Shown in pieces: positions 58,801 to 64,000 of a stretch of 64,000 nucleotides of DNA; the stretch's first letter is position 1; each line of letters opens with the position of its first letter. This stretch comes from Taeniopygia guttata (Eukaryota; Chordata; Aves; Passeriformes; Estrildidae), in the NCBI RefSeq assembly GCF_048771995.1, contig NC_133027.1, positions 6,010,001-6,074,000 on the forward strand. The letters are read 5' to 3'. A program made the position numbers and the translations under genes. The notes beneath the pieces are model-generated. The model saw only the letters and a program-made list of their open reading frames with translations. It was not told where the DNA came from and did no database searches.

Positions 58801-61800
58801 AGCCAGCCTGGTCTTGAACACTGTCAGGGATTCACAACTTTGGGCAACCTGTCCCAGGACCTCACCACCCTTATATACAGAATTTCTTCTTAACATCTAC
58901 TATAAACCTAGCCTCCTTTAGCTGAAAGCCATCCCCCTTAATCCTACTGGCCTCTGTGGAAGGTCTCTCTGTAGTCCCCTTTAGGTACTGGAAGGTTTTA
59001 TAAGGTTTTCCTGGAGCTTTCTCTTCTCCAACCTGTTTTCATAGCACAAGTGTTCCAGCCCTGTGATCCAATTGGTGGCCTCTTCTGGACTCATTCCTGT
59101 GGGTTCACATCTTCCTTCTGCTGAGGAGCCCAGAGCTGGATGCAGCAGTGCAGGTGGGGTCTCAAAAGAGTGGAGTAGAGAGGCAGAATCACCTCCTTTC
59201 AACTGAGGTCCCTCTGATTTGGGTTCAGCCCAGGACACTGATGAACATACCTCTAATATTAATATTAATCCATCAGTGCCACAACAATGACTCCTTCTAG
59301 AAGCAGCTGCCTGCCAGCTTACCACACATTCTCCTACCACCATGATCCCACCATCTTTTCACTATCAGAAATATGGTTTAAGATATATCTTGTTATAGAG
59401 TGTTTCTAAAGCAGGATGATTTTTTTAAATGGCATGTATTTTGGTCCTCTTTTGGGTTTGTTTGCTTTCTAGACTGCACTCTGAGCAATACAGTCCTCTT
59501 TGCATAATGTTTTGTTTTCCATGGGTACAACGCATCTCCATTCAAATTGACTTTTGATATTAGGTACTAATCCTGAAAGGCAAGGAAACATCCAAACACC
59601 TGTTTCCATTGCAAACATAAAGAAGCCACAAAAGTCCTGTGGTCCTCCCTTATGGGTTTTAATTTCATTACTTCACGTAATAGGAGCACTATTTCAATTT
59701 TGTCGTTAAGTTCACGCATACAGGTGCAAGATTGCCAGGAAAAGCTAAACATATCTTCCATCAGGGTGTCCTTGTCATTTATACAGAAGCACTTTGCTTC
59801 TCCAGCACACAGAGGACTGAAATTACCCTGAGTTACAGCAAGCTGGGTTAAGCACAGAGCAAGCACTACCTCCCTTCCCCACGCCTTCCCCAGCGTCTCA
59901 CAGCACCACGCAACAAACCCTTCTCTTTGGCAGCTTCCTCCAGCTCCCTGTCAAACAAGTTTAGAGAGGGAATTGCTGCTGGAGAGTTTCAGAGTTCAGC
60001 AAGGGCCTGTTCACACCAGCTGCACATCTGATCAAGGCAGCACCACCTCCCTGGCAGACCTCACCGCTCCCCCCATCGCTCTCCTTCTGTCCTGCCCCAG
60101 ATTTGGGGGGGTTTGCTCTCAAACATGCACCTTGCAAGAACAAACACTTGTTCACAAAAAAAATACCTCACAGATCCAGGTTAGGGCAGCGTTAGAAAAC
60201 AAGTGAAATCAATGGGGGTGATAACAAATAGGTGTGATAACCACTTAACCTGTCCCTGCCACAGCAGCTCAGCTGTGTGCTGGTGGTGCCCAGCCTGTCT
60301 GTGCAGCTCAGGAGATCCTGAGCCAGCCTGCATTGGGTTACAGAGCAGCTCTTTTGGTTACAGCTCCCTCCCTGCTTGTCTGTCTCAGGCTCCTGCACTC
60401 CTGGTTGACAAACAGCAAAGAGAAATAGAGCAATTGTGTAACACCTTTCTTTTTTTAACCTGAGACAGAAAATGCATTTATTAGGGACACTGTAGCTGGT
60501 GAAAAACAGCCCTTTCTGGTTTTTTGGGGCTTGTGGAAGATACAGTTTCCACCAGGCCACATCTACTGCCCTACATTTGCTCACTTACTGCTGTATTTTT
60601 TGTGTGCTCCTTCAGGGATGCAGGACAGAACTCTTTTCCGTGAAATACCACCTCTATATACTCAAATGAGGAATTGCTCATTGATCCCAACATCCCCTGC
60701 TGTTAGAACTTGCCTCTAGTGTGGTCCAGTATATTTACATTTGCCACTTATCCCAGTACCTCACAGTCCTCCAGAAGTTACTACTTTTCTGTTCTTTCCT
60801 GCCTTAAAACAGACAGAATAAGTATCTTCTTCTTTGCAGAGTGTCTCCTGGATCAGCCTTCCTGTTTACCTCCCCTTACTAATATCCTATTCTTTGCAGT
60901 CAGCCTCCAGGAAAGTTTTCACCTGTTCATGATACTCTTATATTCTTTTATTTTTCAGCTTTCAGCTTGTTTCTCTTTTGGATGTTCTCTTTTTGAACTT
61001 CTGAGTTGTATAATTTAATACTCTGTGAGTTGTATAATTTAATACTCTGGTCACATGCTTTACTATAGAACCTTTTAAACTTTTAATTAAATTAATGGCA
61101 CACTTCCAAAACATCAAGAATTGCAATTTTTCAACCTAAATGGAAAGTCTCCAGGAAGATACCTATTAATTTCTCTGTTCCAGCTCAGAGTTTTATGTGA
61201 GTCTCTATGCAATTCTGTAATATGCATTATGCAGGAAGTCACATTACTAAAAATATTCTTTCTGGAGTTATAAATCTTCAGGTGGTGGCATGGCTTGGTT
61301 TAATGAAGTGCTCATTTTCCCCAGTATCTTATTCACACAATGAATCTGGGCAATGACCTTCACTTTAACAGCTGATGCAGTCAAGGAACCACATATCACA
61401 AACATCTGTGTCAGCCTCAGTGAAATAGTGCGAGAACTAAAACAAATCAGTAGCTACAGATTTCCATTCCAACACATATTTGGCTGATGACAGAGTACCA
61501 AACAACATCACAAACCAATTTTTTAGCCCATAAACATCTCCATTAAACTCGATTTGGTAGAAACAACTTGTAAGAGATGAGGTATCTGGCTGTATGGACT
61601 CCTGCTGGTCCATTTTAGTACATTAAACTCTCTGTAAAAAGTATCTCCAGGGATCTTATGAACCTGAAATTCTTGCCAAATCTGTTTGCTACAGAAAAAG
61701 ACCTCACTGCTGGTTCAGTCATAGCACCTGCACCTCAACTGACTGGTTTTGGAAGATGTGTGAAGAGGCCGTGTATACATATCATGGATGTGGCTGACAT

Positions 61801-63021
61801 TTCAAGTTACAGCCCAAAATATCCATCAGGGAGTACAAAGCAATTACATACTCTCATCTTGACAGAAGGGAGGGGTTGGAATTTGCTTTCCTAATCATTC
61901 AGGGCTCTGTTTGCTAAGGGTCTGAGGTAACTCCCACATATTCATAATAATCCAATGGATTTACAAGCATGGATTAGGTTCTGAGAGACCAAACACCTGC
62001 AAGTGTTCCAGGCCAGACTGGACAAGATTTTAAGCAACCTGGTCTAGTGAGAGATGGATTGGAGAGGGGATTGGAACAAGATGATCTATGAGGTCCCTTC
62101 CAAACCAAGCCATTCCATAATTTTAGATGGGCATAGGGGATCTCAGCCTCAATGTGTGTAGAGGCCTTAAAACACTCTGAACACCAAAAAATCTGAGCTC
62201 TTCACTGAGACAGAGTTTGCATGAAGTTTGCTTTTAATAAGGTTGTATGTGTCATGGGTTTCAACTGTGCCACTGATTTTAAAGGTAAGATTTTCACAGC
62301 CCAAGACCGACACCCATACACAACTTGAAACATTCTGAAACCCTACCACATGAAAGCTGTAATCATTTTCCTGTATTTTCATTTAATTGCTTTCTGCTCT
62401 CAGTCACGCTTCTACAAAATCGGAATGCGCTTCAGTCTGAGGAAACCAACAGTAAAAACTGATTTTGTATTAGTTTAGGGGAAAAAAGGAAATATTGCAG
62501 TAAATAATCAGAAGACTGACAGCTTATCTCAATCTTTATTGTTTTATAGTCCATCAGCATTTCAGACCCAACAGCCTCTGCTGAGGCACCAAATCCTGGT
62601 ATCCCCAGCTCTTCCCAAAAATGGAAAAGAAAGTCAGGATTCATAGAGCAAAACCTGAAGCCCACAACCTCAAGTGTAAAGTTAGGACACAGTACATTGC
62701 AGGCAGCAGGCTAAGAATAACAGACCAAACTCAGGAGGAGAGAATTAACAATAAAACACAGGAACTCTGACTCTCCCTCCACAACATTACCTAATTCTAA
62801 TGTCACGAAGAAGAAAGCAGAGTGAGCGTGTGTACAAGAGATAACAGGCTGTCACAGCACCGCTTCCGCTCAGCGCCAGAAAATTAAAGTTTGATTATTC
62901 AGTAGAAGCTGAGCCGATCTGAGAGTCACACCAGTGTCCAGTTCACAGCACAACTTACCTTCACAAAGAGCTCGATTTCAGGGTCCTTTCCTTCCCCATT
63001 AGCAGCAACAGAGTCTGTCAT
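13652..63021 (-). CDS. CLIC5: Chloride intracellular channel protein 5, isoform A, spliced from six exons, complete
   Basis: CLIC proteins are GST-fold proteins that exist as soluble oxidoreductase-like forms and as membrane-associated forms. CLIC5 is known in mammals as a cortical-actin and ezrin/radixin partner in hair-cell stereocilia, podocytes and endothelium. Joined exons at 62959-63021, 36970-37079, 36508-36633, 35060-35166, 16068-16249 and 13652-13819 total 756 bases: 251 residues plus stop, the usual isoform A length. Visible features are an N-terminus [19 protein letters not shown], the CPFS glutaredoxin-like site at residues 32-35, the putative transmembrane segment following it (about 32-52), a cis-Pro motif HPPFL at 71-75, an all-alpha C-terminal half with an acidic foot loop (about 154-166), the [17 protein letters not shown] block at 175-192, an AKKYR motif near 199-203 resembling the CLIC4 nuclear signal, and the C-terminus AKRLSKS. 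The N-terminus and C-terminus favour CLIC5 over CLIC4 and CLIC6. The frame is intact, with no breaks. Orthology to CLIC5 is inferred from remembered family sequences. Confidence 0.95.
14541..14669. repeat. Degenerate palindromic (MITE-like) repeat, copy 1
   Basis: The segment is roughly self-complementary. It opens with TTATTCAGG and AAGTGCATACTTAA, has a CCCATTGAAGTCAATGGG centre, and closes with TTAAGTACCTTGCTGGG. It matches the layout of the copy at 42209-42354. Such palindromes are common as old amniote-wide repeats; I do not assign a family name. Confidence 0.5.
16068..16249 (-). CDS. CLIC5: CLIC5 coding exon 5 (acidic foot loop)
   Basis: This 182-base exon completes Ala136 and encodes residues 137-196: [16 protein letters not shown], then the acidic foot loop ([16 protein letters not shown]), then [19 protein letters not shown] and HVVK. 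The acceptor reads TTTTTTTTGGCAAAG and the donor GTAAAAG. The foot loop is the segment that varies most between CLIC paralogues. Here it keeps CLIC5 length, but its wording (DS.EE..VS) resembles the loops of CLIC2 and CLIC6 as remembered. It is flanked by highly conserved helices. No frameshift or stop is present. Confidence 0.95.
17380..17492. repeat. Possible old palindromic repeat
   Basis: GAGTAACTTACTGCC and GGAGAGTTACTC face each other around a short centre, resembling the degenerate palindromic repeats found elsewhere in the window. Divergence is high and limits are approximate. Confidence 0.3.
17513..17743 (+). mobile_element. CR1 LINE 3' fragment, sense, internally deleted
   Basis: It begins GGGTTCAAACTGAAATAGAGG, skips part of the consensus, then runs through GTCCAGAGAAGCTGTGG, GGCTTGGAGCAACCTGG and GGTCTTTTCCAACCCAAACC to a decayed CTACAATCCTATGG tail. 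This is the order of an avian CR1 3' end on the plus strand, antisense to CLIC5. It is non-coding. Confidence 0.85.
18553..18602. repeat. 25-base tandem duplication
   Basis: TTTGGTTCTCCAAGTCAT is repeated once at a period of 25 bases with very few differences (copies start at 18553 and 18578). Confidence 0.85.
20872..20976. repeat. Old palindromic repeat
   Basis: CTCAGTTACACTGAC and GAGTAACTGCATTG on one side are answered by ATTTACTCCAGTTC and a closing AACAGACTTTGGCTC. This is a degenerate inverted layout like old amniote MITE-type repeats. Family not named. Confidence 0.45.
21171..21240. repeat. Old repeat fragment with GACTTCAGTGGGATTAGGA core
   Basis: The core TTTTGCTGTTGACTTCAGTG and its flank GGATTAGGACTTC resemble, imperfectly and in the same orientation, the segment at 45880-45951. 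It is probably a fragment of an old interspersed repeat. Confidence 0.35.
21671..21699. repeat. Imperfect (TC)n tract
   Basis: A pyrimidine-rich stretch of TC dinucleotides, interrupted by A, in intron 4. Confidence 0.7.
22861..22892. repeat. Poly(T) run of 32
   Basis: An uninterrupted run of 32 T on the plus strand (poly A on the CLIC5 strand). No retroposed cDNA could be recognised next to it. Confidence 0.9.
24502..24529. repeat. (GATT)7 microsatellite
   Basis: Seven perfect tandem copies of GATT in intron 4. Confidence 0.95.
25435..25461. repeat. Poly(A) run of 27
   Basis: An uninterrupted run of 27 A on the plus strand. No SINE or processed pseudogene body was recognised upstream. Confidence 0.9.
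28648..28765 (-). mobile_element. CR1 LINE 3' fragment, minus strand
   Basis: The plus strand reads AATCATGGAATC, then TTGGAAGGGACCTTAAAAGTC, CCAACCTCCCTGCCAGGGACA and GGGACACTTTCCACTAGAA, the complement of an avian CR1 3' end. The element therefore lies in the same orientation as CLIC5. Similarity fades after about 28765. Confidence 0.8.
32385..32545. repeat. AT-rich low-complexity block
   Basis: Dense A/T sequence with a T run at about 32395-32407 and many ATATAA motifs, lying directly before the CR1 fragment at 32563. Confidence 0.7.
32563..32826 (+). mobile_element. CR1 LINE 3' fragment, sense
   Basis: It runs GCCTCAAGCTGTACCTGGGG, GGACATCAAGAAGAATTTAG, AAGGGTTATTAAGCATTGGA, GGATGTGGCACCCAGTGCTA and GGTTGGACTTGATGATTTC, and ends with the GATTCTGTGATTCTA tail. 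This is a different CR1 subfamily from the copies near 17.6, 52.1 and 53.5 kb, judging by the GGATGTGGCAC segment. It is antisense to CLIC5. Confidence 0.88.
35060..35166 (-). CDS. CLIC5: CLIC5 coding exon 4 (interdomain linker and first C-terminal helix)
   Basis: This 107-base exon completes Lys100 and encodes residues 101-135, [17 protein letters not shown] onward to NTKQQDNA, plus the first base of codon 136. This is the family-typical interdomain region leading into the all-alpha half, including [11 protein letters not shown]. The acceptor is CCTCTTCAG and the donor GTGAGTAT, both strong. Very high identity to remembered mammalian CLIC5 in this block is one of the better arguments for CLIC5 over its paralogues. 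The following intron is about 18.8 kb. Confidence 0.95.
36508..36633 (-). CDS. CLIC5: CLIC5 coding exon 3 (thioredoxin-like half, cis-Pro)
   Basis: This 126-base exon completes Arg58 and runs to the first two bases of Lys100. The translation begins [19 protein letters not shown] and ends [11 protein letters not shown]. It holds the HPPFL segment with the cis-proline expected in the thioredoxin-like domain, followed by the [16 protein letters not shown] strand and helix typical of CLICs. The acceptor is CTTGCAG and the donor GTAAGATC, both canonical. The size of 126 bases is the expected size for this exon across vertebrate CLIC genes. Confidence 0.94.
36970..37079 (-). CDS. CLIC5: CLIC5 coding exon 2 (redox site and putative membrane segment)
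   Basis: This 110-base exon encodes residues 22-57 and the first two bases of codon 58. It starts [18 protein letters not shown] and carries the conserved CPFS motif with Cys32, the residue equivalent to the glutathione-binding cysteine of CLIC1. The hydrophobic stretch that follows ([13 protein letters not shown]) is the proposed CLIC transmembrane segment. The acceptor is CCACCAG after a pyrimidine-rich tract of T and C (from 37080 upward), and the donor is GTAAAAATT. It is shared by both CLIC5 isoforms in mammals. The next intron is only 336 bases. Confidence 0.95.
39126..39268 (-). mobile_element. CR1 LINE 3' fragment with expanded tail
   Basis: The plus strand shows several diverged repeats of the CACAGAATCAG type, then GAGTTGGAAGGGACCCACAA, GGATCACTGAGTCCAACTC and CGCACCATGTGCCTGGA, the complement of a CR1 subfamily 3' end. 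The tail repeats (about 39126-39182) are more numerous than in the other copies here. Confidence 0.78.
42209..42354. repeat. Degenerate palindromic (MITE-like) repeat, copy 2
   Basis: Outer arms GATTCAGGAAAGCATTTAAG and CTTAAGTACTTTCCTGAAC are complementary, and further paired segments lie inside (AAGCATGTTCTTAAGTCC against GGACTTAAGCACATACTT). It is the best preserved of this repeat type in the window. The open frames crossing it are artefacts. Confidence 0.6.
43529..43543. repeat. (AT)n tract
   Basis: About seven AT dinucleotides in intron 1. Confidence 0.8.
45880..45951. repeat. Old repeat fragment (GAAATCAATGGCAATTTTGCC core)
   Basis: GTGAAATCAATGGCAATTTT followed by GTGACTTTGACAGTACCAG resembles the old repeat fragment at 21171-21240. 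It is strongly diverged and short. Confidence 0.35.
46490..46905 (-). mobile_element. CR1 LINE 3' fragment, about 415 bases
   Basis: On the plus strand the complement of a CR1 3' region is seen in order: GAATCATAGCAGTTCTGG, GACCTTAAAGATCATC, GGGACACCTTCCACCAGACC, CAGGGATGGGGAATTCACAA, AAGAATTTCTTCTTG, CCATTTCCCCTTGTCCTGTT and GGTACTGGAAGGATCTTG. The open frames of 107-122 codons here are CR1 shadows. It lies in the same orientation as CLIC5 and about 60 bases from an oppositely oriented CR1. Confidence 0.92.
46962..47124 (+). mobile_element. CR1 LINE 3' fragment, sense
   Basis: GTGGTGGATGCTCCATCCCT, ATTCAAGGCTGGACAAGGCT, GAATCAGACTAGGTGACC and TCCCTTCCAACTCATAATAT lead to the ATTCTATGATTCG tail. 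It forms an inverted pair with the copy ending at about 46905. Confidence 0.88.
49836..49851. repeat. Poly(T) run
   Basis: An uninterrupted run of about 17 T in intron 1. Confidence 0.85.
50184..50233. repeat. Perfect 20-base inverted repeat with 10-base loop
   Basis: The left arm at 50184-50203 (TTATATAACTTTTATAGAAA) is the exact complement of the right arm at 50214-50233, separated by ten bases. The arms are AT-rich, and related ATAACTTTATA wording continues just upstream. It may be a slippage-derived palindrome or the remnant of a small fold-back element. Confidence 0.9.
52111..52275 (+). mobile_element. CR1 LINE 3' fragment, sense
   Basis: CAGAGAAGTTGTGAATTCCC, CATCCCTGGAAGGGATCAAG, GGGCTTGGAGTAACCTGG, TAGTGGAAGGTGTCCCTGTC and AACCATTCTGTGATTCTC follow the avian CR1 3' end. 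It is antisense to CLIC5. Confidence 0.9.
52790..52819. repeat. 13-base perfect hairpin with 4-base loop
   Basis: CATTGTCAGTACT and AGTACTGACAATG are exact complements separated by GTAA. A further copy of GTAAAGTACTGAC lies at 52771-52783, so the half-site occurs three times within 50 bases. Confidence 0.9.
53491..53661 (+). mobile_element. CR1 LINE 3' fragment, sense
   Basis: GTCCAGAGAAGTTGTGGATG, GGTTGGATGAGGCTCTGAGC, AACCTGGTCTAATGGAAGG, GAGTTGGAAGGTCCCTTCC and ATCATTCTATGATTCTA are the avian CR1 3' end on the plus strand, antisense to CLIC5. Confidence 0.92.
53731..53747 (+). other. G-quadruplex-type motif
   Basis: An eight-base G run, then T, GGG, T and GGGG: this satisfies four runs of at least three G with short loops. 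It is on the strand opposite to CLIC5 transcription, so it would form in DNA rather than in the pre-mRNA. Confidence 0.6.
58264..58298. repeat. (AAC)n microsatellite
   Basis: About eleven AAC units with one AGC interruption. On the minus strand it reads as a poly-Leu stretch in a spurious frame. Confidence 0.92.
58701..59245 (-). mobile_element. CR1 LINE 3' fragment, about 540 bases, longest copy here
   Basis: The plus strand is the complement of CR1 in order: GGTTGCAAGGGACCTTAAAG, GGGACACCTTCTACAATACC, TTCACAACTTTGGGCAACCT, CAGAATTTCTTCTTAACATC, GGTACTGGAAGGTTTTATAA, TCTCTTCTCCAACCTG, GTTCCAGCCCTGTGATCC and CCTCTTCTGGACTC. The high-coordinate end reaches the start of the CR1 3'UTR or the very end of ORF2; the 120-codon minus-strand frame at 58981-59343 overlaps it but is not a full protein. 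Confidence 0.92.
61002..61049. repeat. 24-base tandem duplication
   Basis: GAGTTGTATAATTTAATACT plus CTGT is present twice in tandem at a period of 24 bases, almost without differences, suggesting a recent slippage event. Confidence 0.9.
61995..62126 (+). mobile_element. CR1 LINE 3' fragment, sense, diverged
   Basis: GTGTTCCAGGCCAGACTGGA, TTTTAAGCAACCTGGTCTAG, GGGATTGGAACAAGATGATC and GAGGTCCCTTCCAAACCAAG lead to a decayed CATTCCATAATTTTAG tail. It is the CR1 copy nearest to CLIC5 exon 1. Confidence 0.87.
62959..63021 (-). CDS. CLIC5: CLIC5 coding exon 1 (isoform A first exon)
   Basis: This exon encodes residues 1-21, beginning MTDSVAANG and ending ELFVK, in phase 0. The ATG is read from 63021 down to 63019. 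An in-frame TGA at 63025-63027 lies two codons upstream, so translation cannot enter from further 5' in this exon, and position -3 is A, a favourable Kozak context. The donor is GTAAGTTG (62958 downward), a strong match to consensus. The residues closely match the isoform A start of mammalian CLIC5. This is the isoform-specific exon: the longer isoform known in mammals uses a different, more distal first exon spliced to the same exon 2. Confidence 0.93.
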
Positions 63022-63027
63022 TTTTCA

Positions 63028-64000
63028 CCCCCAAGGCTACCAGCTGATCTCTTGATATTAAGTGGCAAAAGGAGGTTCCAACTGCAGGGCGTGCGAGTTT
63101 CCCTTCGGAACCGCTCCCACAAAGCTCTTAAAACATCACTTGTAATGATACAGCTCGAAAGGAGTGGAGAAAACAAGTAGCAGGCAATTAACAATAATTA
63201 AGAAAAGGCAGGCAGCAGAGGAGCAGTCCCGGTAGTTCTTCAGAGCAACAAGTGCTGCTGTGCTCTGGTTCAGTACCCTCATCTGTCAGAGCTGCAGCCC
63301 TCGCTGCCTGCCCAAAATAGCCCAGAGCATAAAAGAGCAGAGGGTGGGGTTAAACTCACAGGGGAGGAGACAAGCTCCTGGTACCTACGGTAAGATCAGA
63401 CTCTGAACAAATAATTCTGCTCTTCCCTGTTTTCAGCATTTCTGTTCCCTCCCTCATTCTACTCCTGAGAGCACCAGGGACAGGGAAGAAGGAAATCCTG
63501 CAGCCAGGCTGGTTTCGTTGTTTTAAGCAACAGTGATGTTTTTTCTGCTTTTCTGAAGTGTGTTTGTCCTGCCTCTAGCCGTTCAAAGTCCTGATATTGT
63601 TATTGCTATGAAAGGTAAGAGAAAAAGGCTGTGCACTGGCTGTTGGATCAATCAAGTAATGGGAAGAAAAGCTGCTTCTCAGCAGCCCCCACCTTGTGTG
63701 TGGTACAAAGTGATACAGAAGCCAAAACTCAGGTGAGAGAAGCACCTGTGATGTGATGGAGGTCAGGAACAGAAGAATGGGAATGTTTGGGTCCCATAAC
63801 TATTTCTAAGCATGTCCCTCGGGGTGCTGGTTGTAGAGGGGGGACAGGAGGGCAATGATTTGCTGGGTGGAGCATGGGAGAACAGTTCCGAGGGCCTCAG
63901 CCTGCTGCTGACATGCTGCTGTCATCCCTACTGCCCTTCCTTTGCCCGCGTTCCTTGCGTTACTCAGAGGGCCCTGAGCATGAGGTGGCACCTATAGAAA
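63028..64000 (-). promoter_or_regulatory. CLIC5: 5'UTR and promoter-proximal region of CLIC5 isoform A
   Basis: This region lies directly upstream of the isoform A ATG. No convincing TATA box on the gene strand and no strong CpG island were seen; CpG density is moderate around 63085-63120. On the gene strand a CACCC/GT-box-like ACCCCACCC lies at about 63342-63350, and a CArG-like element CCAAAATAGC (nine of ten positions matching CC-W6-GG) at 63312-63321 in plus-strand reading. The transcription start cannot be placed. The remainder to the right edge shows no further coding exon. Confidence 0.4.

Larger units (their letters stand above)
37080..62958 (-). other. CLIC5: CLIC5 intron 1, about 25.9 kb
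   Basis: This long first intron has a GTAAGT donor and a CCAG acceptor. It contains CR1 fragments on both strands (39.1, 46.5, 47.0, 52.1, 53.5, 58.7 and 62.0 kb), at least two degenerate palindromic repeats, microsatellites and two clean short hairpins. No open frame inside it shows family resemblance or splice-consistent structure. Stretches such as 37.1-39.1, 39.3-42.2, 42.4-45.8, 47.2-52.1, 53.7-58.7 and 59.3-62.0 kb hold only AT-rich unique-looking sequence and short simple repeats. Confidence 0.85.

Noticed and set aside
58981..59343. 120-codon minus-strand frame
   Set aside because: It overlaps the longest CR1 copy in sense orientation, but only the extreme 3' part of the element is present; no reverse transcriptase or endonuclease motif is visible.
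63330..63337. CATAAAAG as a TATA box
   Set aside because: It reads as TATA-like on the plus strand, whereas CLIC5 is transcribed from the minus strand.
1..64000. Search for retroviral genes, CRISPR-like arrays, rRNA, tRNA or a second protein-coding gene
   Set aside because: No gag/pol/env-like frames, regularly spaced repeats, tRNA A/B boxes with a foldable clover leaf, or other spliceable conserved exons were found by reading; weak tRNA-like GGTTCAAA at about 17521 belongs to a CR1.

Overview
The window looks like euchromatic bird DNA. The grounds are 3'-truncated CR1 LINE fragments on both strands, several ending in the avian-type ATTCTATGATTCT tail, long GT-AG introns, low-GC non-coding sequence, and no bacterial or viral gene organisation. 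The species cannot be named from this sequence. Synteny with mammals would put the window on the counterpart of chicken chromosome 3, but that is inference.

One protein-coding gene is supported: CLIC5 (chloride intracellular channel 5, short isoform A) on the minus strand. All six coding exons are present. In transcription order they are exon 1 (62959-63021), exon 2 (36970-37079), exon 3 (36508-36633), exon 4 (35060-35166), exon 5 (16068-16249) and exon 6 (13652-13819). They join through five canonical GT-AG introns of about 25.9 kb, 0.34 kb, 1.34 kb, 18.8 kb and 2.25 kb into an open frame of 251 codons plus a stop. The frame is intact and has the full CLIC fold. An in-frame stop sits just before the ATG. 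The alternative upstream first exon known for the long isoform (CLIC5B) in mammals is not seen and would lie beyond the right edge.

Layout: 1 to about 13.1 kb is intergenic sequence downstream of CLIC5, with one old CR1/L3-like fragment, simple repeats and a few GC-richer blocks without recognisable genes. About 13.1-13.65 kb is the proximal 3'UTR, with a poly(A) signal and a strong G-quadruplex motif on the mRNA strand. From 13.65 to 63.02 kb is the CLIC5 gene body. Its two large introns hold ten CR1 fragments, several degenerate palindromic repeats, microsatellites and two notable short hairpins. From 63.02 to 64.0 kb is the 5'UTR and promoter-proximal region, with CACCC-like and CArG-like sites.

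I saw no second gene, tRNA, rRNA, CRISPR array, retroviral ORF or other exotic system. The other open frames longer than 60 codons show no recognisable family and behave like chance frames or CR1 antisense shadows. The most unusual signals are small: the 3'UTR G-quadruplex motif, a perfect 20-bp inverted repeat in intron 1, and CR1 copies in opposite orientation that could pair in the pre-mRNA.
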